DNA of 64,000 bases from positions 434,001 through 498,000 of the forward strand of contig JAWKIR010000004.1 in NCBI GenBank assembly GCA_041394245.1, read 5' to 3'. Every line of letters begins with the position of its first letter. Within the stretch, counting starts at the first letter, position 1. The notes beneath the pieces were generated by a model. It made no database searches. It saw only the letters and a program-made list of their open reading frames with translations, and was not told where the DNA came from. Shown one piece after another: positions 35,245 through 43,680 of the stretch. This DNA comes from Acidimicrobiales bacterium (GTDB lineage Bacteria > Actinomycetota > Acidimicrobiia > Acidimicrobiales > Aldehydirespiratoraceae). The position numbers and the translations under genes were made by a program.

Positions 35245-35274
35245 TTGACCGTCTCAAATAGTGAGACGTATGTT
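35245..35274 (+). promoter_or_regulatory. Promoter with operator palindrome in its spacer (leuCD/iclR region)
   Basis: TTGACC (35245-35250) and TATGTT (35269-35274) are 18 bp apart. The spacer holds GTCTCA-N5-TGAGAC (35251-35267), a perfect inverted repeat. The GTG of the IclR gene follows seven bases after the -10 box. A regulator bound to the palindrome would block this promoter and sit within the leuC promoter region, fitting autoregulation plus control of leuCD. Confidence 0.72.
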
Positions 35275-35281
35275 CTGAACC

Positions 35282-35935
35282 GTGGAACACACGATAAGCG
35301 GTGTCGGCGTCATCGACAAGGCCGCCGCCGTATTGACCGCAATCGAGGTCGGGCCGGTCGGTCTCGCCGGGTTGGTCGAGCGGACCGGGTTCAGCCGCGC
35401 GACCGCCCATCGTCTCGCCATCGCGCTCGAGGTCCATGGCTACATCCGCCGCGACGGCGCAGGCCGCTTCGCACTCGGAAGCCGCCTTCTCTCGCTCGGC
35501 GATGCGGCGGCCCGGCACTGGCCCATCGCCGACGCAGCCGGACCTGCGCTCGCGTCGTTGCGGGACGCCACCGGCGAATCGGTCCAGCTCTACGTGCGTG
35601 ACGGGTCCGCTCGCATCTGCGTGGCGTCACTCGAATCGCCCCACGGGTTGCGGACCATCGTCGCCCGCGGCGCGTCCCTGCCGCTCACCAAGGGTTCGGG
35701 AGGGCGAGTGCTCTCCGGCGAGACCGGGCCGGACGGCTATGTCGTGTCGGTTGCGGAACGGGAGGCGGGGGTGGCGTCGGTGAGCGCGCCGGTCAGAAAC
35801 GGCGACACCGTCATCGCGGCGGTCAGCGTCAGCGGTCCGATCGAGCGGCTGAGCCGTGATCCCGGACCGGCGTTGGGTGCTGCGGTGCTGCAGGCGGCCC
35901 ACGCGATCGCGATCGCGGCCGGACTCGACCGATAG
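35282..35935 (+). CDS. IclR-family regulator, NdgR/LtbR-like
   Basis: The 217-residue protein has a winged helix-turn-helix at the start (IDKAAAVLTAIE, GLAGLVERTGFSRATAHRLAIALEVHGYI) and an effector domain ending AAVLQAAHAIAIAAG. It is divergent from leuCD, the setting of the NdgR/LtbR regulators of leucine genes. The start is GTG 35282, seven bases after the -10 box, so its mRNA is probably leaderless. It likely represses itself and controls leuCD through the palindrome at 35251-35267. Confidence 0.88.
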   Translation: MEHTISGVGVIDKAAAVLTAIEVGPVGLAGLVERTGFSRATAHRLAIALEVHGYIRRDGAGRFALGSRLLSLGDAAARHWPIADAAGPALASLRDATGESVQLYVRDGSARICVASLESPHGLRTIVARGASLPLTKGSGGRVLSGETGPDGYVVSVAEREAGVASVSAPVRNGDTVIAAVSVSGPIERLSRDPGPALGAAVLQAAHAIAIAAGLDR

Positions 35936-35944
35936 GTTTCTCGC

Positions 35945-36061
35945 GTGGAAGGTCACGACGAGTCCGAGCTCGGCACCGCGTCGATGGTGCTGCTCCGCCT
36001 GAGCGCGGTCGTCGTCGTCGCAGTACTGCTCTGGTTCCTGGTCGACGCGATTACGGGGTGA
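35945..36061 (+). CDS. Possible 38-residue single-pass membrane protein
   Basis: A short frame starts at GTG 35945, six bases after TAGGTT (whose TAG is also the stop of the IclR gene), and ends at TGA 36061. The N-terminal 13 residues are acidic (MEGHDESELGTAS), then come one hydrophobic segment, LSAVVVVAVLLWFLVDAI, and a short end. The membrane segment and leaderless-type start support a real small protein; it has no recognised family. A 14-bp GC palindrome (36063-36076) follows directly. The remaining 258 bp before the next gene hold nothing I can support. Confidence 0.5.
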   Translation: MEGHDESELGTASMVLLRLSAVVVVAVLLWFLVDAITG

Positions 36062-36334
36062 GCCCGGCCGGCCGGGACGACGGCGATCGAACGAGCGGTC
36101 GCGTGCGACCGAGACCGAGACCGGGTCCGAGTGCGGTGTCGCACATCCGATCCCTGGCGTCGCCCCGGGTGGGAGCTTCCTCCGGCGTGCTGCAGCGCAT
36201 GGTGACTGGTGCAACGACAAGAGCGCCGGTTCGCCGAAGTACTCGGCGAGTCAGGCCGTCCCGACCTCGAGGTGCCGGCGGCGTGTCACTGCGTCTCGCG
36301 CCTGGCCAGGGTCTGCGGGCGAGGGGGCTCCCGA

Positions 36335-38020
36335 TCAGTCGTCGTGGACGATGTGGTCGCGTTCGCCGCTGAGCGCACCCTTGACGACCTTGCCGGCGGC
36401 GTTGCGCGGCAGCGGTTCGGTCCGGATGTCCCACCGGGTGGGCACCTTGAAACCGGCCAACGACTCGGCGCACCAGGCCCGCAGGGAGTCCTCGTCGATG
36501 GTCCGGCCCGGCTGCGGCACGACCGACGCGGCGACGGCCTGGCCGGTCTCCGGGTCGTCGACCCCGTAGGCCGCGCACTCCTGGACGTCGGGGTGTTCGT
36601 CGAGGCGGTACTCGATCTCGACCGGATACACGTTCTCGCCGTTGTGCAGGATCATGTCTCGGGCCCGGCTGTCGATGAACAGCAGGTCCCCGACCATGCG
36701 GCCGATGTCGCCGGTGTCGAGCCAGAAGTCGTCGTCGATCGCCTCGGCCGTGGCTTCGGGATTCTCCCAGTAGCCGAGCATCGTGTAGGCCGACTTCACG
36801 CAGACTCGGCCGTTGACCCCCTCGGCGACCTCGTTGCCGTCGTCGTCTCGGATCTGCACCTGCATGGTGGGCAACACGTGGCCGGTGGCCGTCGGCTCGG
36901 CCTTGTATTCGGCGCCACCGAACGAGGCGACGACGCCGACCGTCTCGCTCGAGCCGTAGCCGATGGCGACGTTGGCGGTGGCGTTCGGGAATGTGTCGCG
37001 GACGCGCTGTTGCAGCTCGGGGCTCGCCGGCGCACCTCCGAACCCGACGTTCGTGAGCGATGCGAGGTCGTAGTCGCCGAGGGCGGGATGGTCGACGACC
37101 CGCGGACCCATCGCTCCGATGAGGGTCCAGGCCGTGATGCGTTCCTTCTCGACCAGGGCGAAGCACTCCTCCGGATCGAAGCGACCCTCCCGGAACACGA
37201 GGGTGCCACCGACACTCATGTTGATCAGCGTCGAGCCGGAGAGTCCCGACACGTGGAAGAGCGGCGAGGTCATCAGCACGCGGGGCTTGACGGTCGGGCG
37301 TTCCGGCGGTGGCTCGCCGGCGGCTTCGCTGGCAGCGGCGGCGATCATGAACTTCAGCGCGCCGTTGAGCATCTGCACATCGACGAAGCCGACGAGGCCG
37401 CGGTGGGGGACGACGGCGCCCTTGGAGCGCCCGGTCGTCCCGCTCGTGAAGAAGATCGAGCACGGATCGTCTTCGTCGAGCGGGATGGTGGGCAGCTCGT
37501 GCTCGCCCACACCGCGCTGGAGTCGGTCGCGTTCGGCGTCCATGTCGACGGTCTCGACACCGAGTTCGGCGGGCACGCGGGCCAGGCGCTTCTCATCGCC
37601 GAGGATCAGCTTCGGCGTGGTCAGCTCGGTCGCGTGGCTGATCTCGTCGGGGGTCCACCAGCCGTTGTAGAGGCACACGACGGCACCCATCGACACGAGC
37701 GCGAAGTAGGCGATCACCCAGTCGGGCGAGTTGGCCGCGAGGATGGCGACGCGGTCCCCCTTGGCGATGCCGTGGTCGGCGGCGAGCGCAGCGGCTTCGG
37801 CCGCGACGAGTTCGGGGAACCCGGCGTGGGTGATGCGGCGATCGCCGAGCACGAGGAACTCGGCATCGCCGTGGGCACCGGCCGCGACGACGAAGTCGCG
37901 CAGTGAGCGCTTGCGGTTCACCAGAACGGGCACCTGATGGCCACGCACGTCGAGCATCTCGACCGGAAAGAACCCTTCGGGTCCGGTGAGCTGCTCGATG
38001 AAGGTCTGTCGTGGATTCAT
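36335..38020 (-). CDS. Fatty-acid--CoA ligase (AMP-dependent)
   Basis: The 561-residue enzyme begins MNPRQTFIEQLTG and has SIFFTSGTTGRSKGAVVP (about 190-206), YGSSETVGVV, DSRARDMILHNGENVYPVEIE and the terminal NAAGKVVKGAL with the catalytic lysine. It closely resembles the ligase at 12056-13744 in length and motifs. Its ATG overlaps the stop of the hydrolase gene (ATGA), so it is the third gene of a greA-hydrolase-ligase operon. Substrate unknown. Confidence 0.87.
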   Translation of the reverse strand: MNPRQTFIEQLTGPEGFFPVEMLDVRGHQVPVLVNRKRSLRDFVVAAGAHGDAEFLVLGDRRITHAGFPELVAAEAAALAADHGIAKGDRVAILAANSPDWVIAYFALVSMGAVVCLYNGWWTPDEISHATELTTPKLILGDEKRLARVPAELGVETVDMDAERDRLQRGVGEHELPTIPLDEDDPCSIFFTSGTTGRSKGAVVPHRGLVGFVDVQMLNGALKFMIAAAASEAAGEPPPERPTVKPRVLMTSPLFHVSGLSGSTLINMSVGGTLVFREGRFDPEECFALVEKERITAWTLIGAMGPRVVDHPALGDYDLASLTNVGFGGAPASPELQQRVRDTFPNATANVAIGYGSSETVGVVASFGGAEYKAEPTATGHVLPTMQVQIRDDDGNEVAEGVNGRVCVKSAYTMLGYWENPEATAEAIDDDFWLDTGDIGRMVGDLLFIDSRARDMILHNGENVYPVEIEYRLDEHPDVQECAAYGVDDPETGQAVAASVVPQPGRTIDEDSLRAWCAESLAGFKVPTRWDIRTEPLPRNAAGKVVKGALSGERDHIVHDD

Positions 38021-38907
38021 GGGTCCCCTGCTGCGTGACGGACGAGATCGACGAACCCGGGGACGAACTCGCCGGGTCGGGTCACGCATCCGTCGTGGTC
38101 GATCGGTGCCGACACGATCTTGGCATGCGGGATCAACGCCGCCATCCGGTGCTGTCGATCGGGAGGCACGATGCCGTCGTGTGACGTGATGAAGATGCCG
38201 GTGGGAACGTCGACGTGATGCAGCCAGCTGCGGCTGTCGAAGTCGGCGATCGCACCGCCCGCCTCGAGCATCATCGGCACGGATCCGGAACGGACCTCGG
38301 AAACGAACCAGGGCGGACGCTCGTTGGGGTTGCTGCCGCCGGCGACCATCGCACGGGTGAACACGTCGATCTGGCGTCGACGGGGCATCAGGCGACTGGC
38401 CCGACCGAGATGGCCCAGACCCTGCATGGCGATCTTCTCGGCCGGTCGCGCCGACGAACGGGCGAATGTGGCGGCGAGCACCAGTCCCTGCACACGCTCG
38501 GGGTGACGGCGCCACACGAGTTGGCCGATGGGGCCGCCCATCGAATACCCGGCGACCACGAACCGTCCGATGCCGAGATGATCGGCGAGTGCCACGGCAT
38601 CGTCGGCGGCGTCTTCGAGACGGAACGTCCGGCGGCTGCGGATCCCGCGCCCATGACCCCGATGGTCGAGGCTGACGACGTTGGCGAACTCGGCGAGCGG
38701 CTCGTAGACGCGGAACCAGTTGAGCGCTGCGGTGACGGTCCAGCCATGGAGGAGGAGGACGGTCGGTGCGTCGGCGGAGGGTCCGGCGAGCGCTCGAACG
38801 AAGGTGGTGCCGCGGCCGGGGAGCTCGATGCGACGTCCCACCGGCAGGGCGGGTCGGCCGATGTGGGGCTCGGCGGGCTCTCGATCGGTTGCGATGGAGG
38901 TCGCCAC
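38017..38907 (-). CDS. Alpha/beta-fold hydrolase
   Basis: The 296-residue protein has LLLHGWTVTAALNWF (oxyanion region), SLDHRGHGRGIRSR, the nucleophile elbow VVAGYSMGGPIGQLV, an acid region near GIFITSHDGIVPPDRQ and a late DHDGCVTRPGEF in the place of the usual catalytic His. That position has a Cys-Val context rather than a clear H-x-x-x-E, so catalytic residues should be checked. The GTG start overlaps the greA stop by one base. Likely an esterase or thioesterase linked to the following acyl-CoA ligase. Confidence 0.82.
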   Translation of the reverse strand: MATSIATDREPAEPHIGRPALPVGRRIELPGRGTTFVRALAGPSADAPTVLLLHGWTVTAALNWFRVYEPLAEFANVVSLDHRGHGRGIRSRRTFRLEDAADDAVALADHLGIGRFVVAGYSMGGPIGQLVWRRHPERVQGLVLAATFARSSARPAEKIAMQGLGHLGRASRLMPRRRQIDVFTRAMVAGGSNPNERPPWFVSEVRSGSVPMMLEAGGAIADFDSRSWLHHVDVPTGIFITSHDGIVPPDRQHRMAALIPHAKIVSAPIDHDGCVTRPGEFVPGFVDLVRHAAGDP

Positions 38908-39377
38908 TATGCGATCTCGACGACCTCGACCTTGAGCACGGCTCCGGTCGGGGCCTCGTATTCGACCGTGTCGCCGACCGACGCGCCGAGCAGGGCCGCG
39001 CCCATCGGTGAACCCGGCGAGACGACGGTGACGTCGTCTCGCTGCTCCTCGATCGAGCCCACGAGGTACTTCTCGACCTCGTCGTCGCCCTCGAAGACGA
39101 TCGAGACGATCGCGCCGGTGCCGACGATGTCGCCGCCCCCATCGGCCTCGACGATCACCGCGTCTTCGAGGATGCGGGCGAGATGCAGGATCCGGCCCTC
39201 CATCTTTCCCTGCTCCTCCTTGGCGGCGTGGTAGTCGCCGTTCTCTGAGAGGTCGCCGAGTTCGCGGGCCGACTCGATCTTGCGGGCGATGTCGATCCGG
39301 CCTCGGGTGGTGAGGTCGTCGTGCTCGGCCTTGAGGCGGTCATAGGCCGCCTGGGAGAGCTGGTGTGGGTCAGCCAT
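38907..39377 (-). CDS. greA: Transcription elongation factor GreA
   Basis: The 156-residue protein has the N-terminal coiled coil (LSQAAYDRLKAEHDDL) with the tip LSENGDYHAAKEEQGKMEGRI and a C-terminal FKBP-like domain with VVSPGSPMGAALLGASVGD. GreA helps RNA polymerase escape backtracked pauses by stimulating transcript cleavage. ATG lies six bases after TAGATT, the leaderless pattern. It heads an operon with a hydrolase and an acyl-CoA ligase, an unusual partnership. Confidence 0.95.
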   Translation of the reverse strand: MADPHQLSQAAYDRLKAEHDDLTTRGRIDIARKIESARELGDLSENGDYHAAKEEQGKMEGRILHLARILEDAVIVEADGGGDIVGTGAIVSIVFEGDDEVEKYLVGSIEEQRDDVTVVSPGSPMGAALLGASVGDTVEYEAPTGAVLKVEVVEIA

Positions 39378-39406
39378 GCGGAGAATCTACCGGTGTCACG
39401 CGGTCA

Positions 39407-41005
39407 TCACCCGATGGTGGAGTGCAGCGTCCAGCGCTCATGGCGGGGCTGGGGCCCACCGGCCCCGAGCGACGCCGACCCGTCGAAGGCGAGCGTGCCT
39501 TCGACGGCAAGGGGATCGAAGAGGTCGATCGTCCACTCGCCGACAAGGGTCCCTTCGGCCACCACGCTCGCGCCTCGCTGCGAGATGTCGAGTTCGAGGT
39601 CCTGGTCCGCGGCCAGCGTCAGCCGTGACCCGGAGATGTCGACCACGTGCCATTCGATCGGCCAGCTGCAACCGCCGATGCAGAGGTCTGGCACGACGAC
39701 TTCGCTGATGAGCGAGTCCGGGAACCCGGCGTGGAGGTGGCTCTCCGCGGGAAGCCGCGGGACCAACGAACCGAAGACCTGCCAAAGCGAGAGCTGACCA
39801 CGCCACGAGGTTCCGGGCTCGCCGTCGGGAGCCAGGGAGAGTTCGAACTCGGTGGGTGCGCCGGCCTGTGGTCCGGGTTCGTAGGCGACGGAGCCGGCGA
39901 AAACGACGGCTCCCGATGATTCTACGTCGACCTCGCCCTGATAGGTGACCGTGCCCGACACCGCGGTGTCGCCCGACCCGGTTTCGTAATCGAGGGTCAG
40001 CGTGTGGGGCCGCTCGTCGAGTGGGTGGTAGCGAGAGAGGATGTCGACGAGGGTGTCCCGTTCGAACGGCTCCTCCGTGCCCGGGGTGCGTTCCCCGGCG
40101 ATGGACTGCTCCACGACCCCTTCGGCTCGGATCGAACCCGTCGCGGCGCCGGTCGAGAGGTCGATGCGCAGCGTTCCGGACTGCTCGACATCGAGAAGGT
40201 TGCCGCCGTAGCGGTCGCCGTCGTAGGCGGTCGAGTTGCCCCCGACGGTCAGGGTGATGAGGTCGCCATCGATCGCGATCAGTTCGAATTCGGCGTCGGG
40301 AGGGGAGTACAGGTAGTTGTCGCCCACCTGCCACCGGGCGCCGACCCCCACCGGCTGATCGGGAAGCGGTAGCAGCACCGAACGCAGCAGCCGTTCGAGC
40401 GTGAACCCCTGTTGGCGGACGATCTCAGGCTCGCCCGTGGTGACGATGTCGAGGGTCCCGTCGCGGAGATGGAGGGCGACACCGCCTGTGTACATCGGTG
40501 GATCGGCTGCGGTGCCGGCGTCGTACGGTCCGGCGTCGAGCGGTGCGGCCGATATGACCTCGAACCAGAGCCCGTCGTCGAGCGGTTGCACCTCGGCCCG
40601 GATGTGCACCTCGCGGTTTGGGTCGAAACCCGGGGCGAAGCGTCGGATCCAGTGACTGTCGTTCCATCGGTCGCGGATCACGAACTCGACGTCGGCGGGT
40701 TGATCGGCTCGATACCGCAGCAGCACGCGTTCACCCTCGCCCTCCGACAGGAGCATCACATCGCGGCCGAAGTTCGTGTGCTCGCGGCGCCAACCGTCGT
40801 CGGGCCGCGGTGCGGTGGTCGTCGGCGGAACGGTCGACGTCGAAGCCACAGGGACCGTGCTCGAGGAGGGCGACGCCGGCGGCGTGGAGTCCGTGGGGGG
40901 CGCGGCCGAGGGGTCGTCGGCCGCGCACGACGACAGCACCGAGCCGAGCACGGCGAGCACGGCGAGGAAGCGTGGGCGCCGCGGGCGGTCAGTTGTCAGG
41001 GGCAT
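39407..41005 (-). CDS. Lipoprotein, tandem paralogue A
   Basis: The 532-residue protein has a signal peptide ending in a lipobox (LGSVLSSCAAD), then a Ser/Pro/Thr-rich linker of about 45 residues and a long beta-rich domain. LLRSVLLPLPDQPVGVGARW corresponds to LLRAVLVPFPTEPIAPGATW in the neighbouring gene, so the two are paralogues. It should be attached to the outer face of the membrane. No function is known. Its start overlaps the end of paralogue B by 17 bases in a different frame. Confidence 0.72.
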   Translation of the reverse strand: MPLTTDRPRRPRFLAVLAVLGSVLSSCAADDPSAAPPTDSTPPASPSSSTVPVASTSTVPPTTTAPRPDDGWRREHTNFGRDVMLLSEGEGERVLLRYRADQPADVEFVIRDRWNDSHWIRRFAPGFDPNREVHIRAEVQPLDDGLWFEVISAAPLDAGPYDAGTAADPPMYTGGVALHLRDGTLDIVTTGEPEIVRQQGFTLERLLRSVLLPLPDQPVGVGARWQVGDNYLYSPPDAEFELIAIDGDLITLTVGGNSTAYDGDRYGGNLLDVEQSGTLRIDLSTGAATGSIRAEGVVEQSIAGERTPGTEEPFERDTLVDILSRYHPLDERPHTLTLDYETGSGDTAVSGTVTYQGEVDVESSGAVVFAGSVAYEPGPQAGAPTEFELSLAPDGEPGTSWRGQLSLWQVFGSLVPRLPAESHLHAGFPDSLISEVVVPDLCIGGCSWPIEWHVVDISGSRLTLAADQDLELDISQRGASVVAEGTLVGEWTIDLFDPLAVEGTLAFDGSASLGAGGPQPRHERWTLHSTIG

Positions 41006-42524
41006 CCAAGGCCACCGCCTCCCACCATTGGTGGACCGGGATGGACGGCTGGTCGGCGGAGCTGAAGGTGTAGTCGAAGACGACATCCAGGCGACCTCGA
41101 ACATCGAGCACGTTGAACCGGTTCACCACGAAGGTACCTGTCACCGTGCCGACGGTGCGCACCAGTGCACCACGGTGGGACGTGTCCTCGGCGAACGGCG
41201 CGTCGATCGTGATGACGACGTCGGCACCGTCGAGCTCGGAGATCCTCCAGGTGATGGGTACCGTCGTGCCGCCGATTCCCACTTCCAGGATCTTCAGCTG
41301 GTCGATGCCTCCGAAGGGGAGCGGCCCGCGCAGCGAGCGATCGTCGACCCAGTCGGGCAGCATCCCGTCGATGAAGGCTTCGAGTGCCTGGAAGAAGTCG
41401 CTCCGTGACCACTCGGTCTGATTCGTCTCGTCGAAGTCGACCGGGTCGACGAACTCATCGGCGTAGAGGTCGCCTTCCATCTCGGCGCGGCCGGAGAATC
41501 CCGGCACACCGGAGCGATTCTTGGGCTCGGACATGGCCGACCCGCTCAGCGTGATCCGGTCCTCTCCCACAAGGTCGCCGAAGTCCACACCGATCCGGAA
41601 CTCCGTGTCGACCGCCGCGCCGAGGACGAGCATCGGCACCGTCGGACTCTCGATGTCCAAGGTTTCGGTGAACGTCTCCCCGCCCTCGTCGCCGATCTCT
41701 CCGGTCACCGCGATCTGTCCGATCACACGACCCGAGCTGGTGTCGATCGTGATCGTGCCGTCGTGGGTGCCGGACCGTGGCGCACTCGACCCGCGGCTCA
41801 GCCAGGGATCGCTCAGGGAGAACCCACTGGCATCGCCGGAGAGCTGCAGTGTGACGAGCGGTCCCTCCCGGTCGACGAGTTCGTAGGTGGGAGCACGAAG
41901 GAACGCATGGGGCCCGGTGCCGGGGGTCGACCAGGTTGCGCCCGGCGCGATCGGTTCCGTCGGGAACGGCACCAGGACGGCCCGCAACAGGATCTGTATG
42001 CCCGACACCGCTGCGTTGTCCCATTCGGCCGCAGGCGGTCCCCAGATCCGTACCGAGCCGGATCCCTCCACTTCGGCTGCGATCGGCGCCGCGCCGAGGG
42101 TGCCGGTCTCGTCGTCGACCGTGTCGATGTCGATCCACAGGCCGGTGTCGGTCGGGCGCGTGGTGCCGCTGAGGACGGTGCGTCCGGCCGGATCGCCCCA
42201 ATCGATGTCGAGTGCGAAGGGTGCCTCGGCCGTGCCCTGGTAGGCGATCACCGCAGCGTCTCCCGTGCCGGGTGTGGTCAGGGTTGCGTCGTCGTAGCCC
42301 GTGGCGTTCCACACCGCAGCGGCCGGCCCGTCTTCGTCGAGGAGCACCCAGTCGGCCGGAGCGGCCGAGGTGGACGCTGGCGGAGAGGTGGTGGTCGTGG
42401 CCGGTGCGACGGTGGATGTCGGGGCGGTCGTTGTCGTGGTGTCGGCGGGAGTTGCCGCGGGATCGCCGGCCCCGCACGCTGCGGCGACGAGCACGACGGT
42501 GATGAACACGAGGAGACCTTTCAC
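40989..42524 (-). CDS. Lipoprotein, tandem paralogue B
   Basis: The 511-residue protein has a signal peptide with lipobox VLVAAACGAG (Cys17), a Thr/Pro-rich linker to about residue 55 and a beta-rich domain that parallels the product of 39407-41005. The start is GTG 42524 (VKGLLVFITVVLV). It is transcribed first and overlaps paralogue A by 17 bases, so the two are co-expressed. It is divergent from the leuB attenuator region. Cell-surface location is inferred; role unknown. Confidence 0.72.
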   Translation of the reverse strand: MKGLLVFITVVLVAAACGAGDPAATPADTTTTTAPTSTVAPATTTTSPPASTSAAPADWVLLDEDGPAAAVWNATGYDDATLTTPGTGDAAVIAYQGTAEAPFALDIDWGDPAGRTVLSGTTRPTDTGLWIDIDTVDDETGTLGAAPIAAEVEGSGSVRIWGPPAAEWDNAAVSGIQILLRAVLVPFPTEPIAPGATWSTPGTGPHAFLRAPTYELVDREGPLVTLQLSGDASGFSLSDPWLSRGSSAPRSGTHDGTITIDTSSGRVIGQIAVTGEIGDEGGETFTETLDIESPTVPMLVLGAAVDTEFRIGVDFGDLVGEDRITLSGSAMSEPKNRSGVPGFSGRAEMEGDLYADEFVDPVDFDETNQTEWSRSDFFQALEAFIDGMLPDWVDDRSLRGPLPFGGIDQLKILEVGIGGTTVPITWRISELDGADVVITIDAPFAEDTSHRGALVRTVGTVTGTFVVNRFNVLDVRGRLDVVFDYTFSSADQPSIPVHQWWEAVALDAPDN

Positions 42525-42569
42525 GACACGAGTCTCGCGCCTCGATTGAGGTCTCGAGCGGCCGGCCGC

Positions 42570-42575
42570 TAGACT
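42570..42575 (+). promoter_or_regulatory. -10 box of the leuB-ilvE-cimA operon
   Basis: TAGACT lies seven bases before the ATG of a ten-codon leader ORF, matching the TAnnnT leaderless pattern seen throughout the window. No clear -35 box is visible. Confidence 0.6.
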
Positions 42576-42582
42576 TGCCCGC

Positions 42583-42615
42583 ATGATGATGCAGACAATC
42601 ATCGCGATTTCGTAG
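42583..42615 (+). CDS. Ile-containing leader peptide of leuB-ilvE-cimA
   Basis: A ten-codon ORF, MMMQTIIAIS, starts at ATG 42583 and stops at TAG 42613-42615. Three of ten codons are isoleucine (ATC, ATC, ATT), two adjacent. The stop touches the first hairpin of the downstream attenuator. Slow decoding of Ile codons when isoleucine is scarce would place a ribosome at that hairpin. The operon includes cimA (isoleucine precursor synthesis) and ilvE, which fits isoleucine sensing. Confidence 0.65.
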   Translation: MMMQTIIAIS

Positions 42616-42668
42616 CGCACGCCCGATCGGCGTGCGCTTCTGACCGTCCACTTCGGTGGGCGGTTTTT
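42615..42668 (+). terminator. Attenuator: hairpin plus intrinsic terminator upstream of leuB
   Basis: Hairpin 1 pairs GCGCACGCC (42615-42623) with GGCGTGCGC (42629-42637) around CGATC. Hairpin 2 pairs CCGTCCAC (42644-42651) with GTGGGCGG (42656-42663), closes on a TTCG tetraloop and is followed by TTTTT (42664-42668), an intrinsic terminator. It lies between the leader ORF and leuB, which is the layout of transcription attenuation. I did not find an obvious antiterminator pairing by eye. Confidence 0.75.
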
Positions 42669-42705
42669 CATTTCTCCCGGCAACCAACAACGAGAAAGCA
42701 CACAC

Positions 42706-43671
42706 ATGGCACATCGAGTGGGCATCGTCGGCGGCGACGGGATCGGTCCCGACGTCATCGCCGAAGGTCTGAAGGTCATCCGCGCCGCGGGCGTGGAGCT
42801 CGACACCGTCGACTACGACCTGGGTGGCGAGCGCTACCTGAAGGACGGCGTCGTCCTCACCGACGAGATCATCGACGAGTGGCGGGGCCTCGACGCCATC
42901 TATCTCGGTGCGGTCGGCACCCCGGATGTGCCGCCCGGCCTGATCGAGCGGGGCCTGCTGCTCAAGATGCGCTTCGACCTCGACCTCTACATCAACCAGC
43001 GCCCCTTTCTGTCGCCGGGCCACGACTTCGTGGTCATCCGCGAGAACACCGAGGGCACGTATGCCGGCGAGGGCGGCTTCCTGCGCAAGAACACGCCCGA
43101 GGAGATCGCGACGCAGGGTTCGGTCAACACCCGCCACGGCGTCGAACGCTGCATCCGCTACGCCTTCGATCTCGCGATGACGCGCCGCAAGCACCTGACC
43201 ATGTGTCACAAGACCAATGTGCTCACGTTCGCCGGAGACCTGTGGGAACGCACCTTCAACGAGGTCGCCGAGGAGTACCCGGAGGTCGAGACCGCCTACA
43301 ACCATGTCGACGCGGCGTGCATCTACTTCGTCGAGAGCCCGCAGCGCTACGACGTGATCGTCACCGACAACCTCTTCGGCGACATCCTGACCGACCTCGG
43401 GGGTGCCGTGAGCGGCGGGATCGGCTTCGCCAGCTCCGCCAACCTCCATCCCGGCCGGGTGTCGATGTTCGAGCCGGTCCACGGCTCCGCACCCGACATC
43501 GCGGGAACGGGCAAGGCCAACCCCACCGCTGCCGTATTGTCGGGAGCGCTCATGCTCGACCATCTCGGCGAGTCCGAAGCGGCCGACCGCATCCGTGCGG
43601 CGTGTGCCGACCCGGAGTCACTCGTCGGATCCACCACCGAGATCGGCGACCTGATCGCCGGTCGGCTCTAG
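42706..43671 (+). CDS. leuB: 3-isopropylmalate dehydrogenase
   Basis: The 321-residue protein has GGDGIGPDVIAEGLKVI at the start, the substrate-binding arginines around LLLKMRFDLDLYINQRP, VIRENTEGTYAGEGG, HKTNVLTFAGDLW with the catalytic Lys, NLFGDILTDLGGAVSGG with metal-binding Asp residues, and EPVHGSAPDIAGTGKANP. This is LeuB of the short actinobacterial type; it oxidises 3-isopropylmalate, and may also serve the citramalate route made by CimA. It is the first structural gene of leuB-ilvE-cimA, behind the attenuator. Confidence 0.9.
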   Translation: MAHRVGIVGGDGIGPDVIAEGLKVIRAAGVELDTVDYDLGGERYLKDGVVLTDEIIDEWRGLDAIYLGAVGTPDVPPGLIERGLLLKMRFDLDLYINQRPFLSPGHDFVVIRENTEGTYAGEGGFLRKNTPEEIATQGSVNTRHGVERCIRYAFDLAMTRRKHLTMCHKTNVLTFAGDLWERTFNEVAEEYPEVETAYNHVDAACIYFVESPQRYDVIVTDNLFGDILTDLGGAVSGGIGFASSANLHPGRVSMFEPVHGSAPDIAGTGKANPTAAVLSGALMLDHLGESEAADRIRAACADPESLVGSTTEIGDLIAGRL

Positions 43672-43680
43672 GAGAGAACG

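Noticed and set aside
36062..36334. Riboswitch or RNA gene before the acyl-CoA ligase end
   Set aside because: Only a 14-bp GC palindrome is visible; no known RNA pattern could be recognised, and the flanking genes do not need one.
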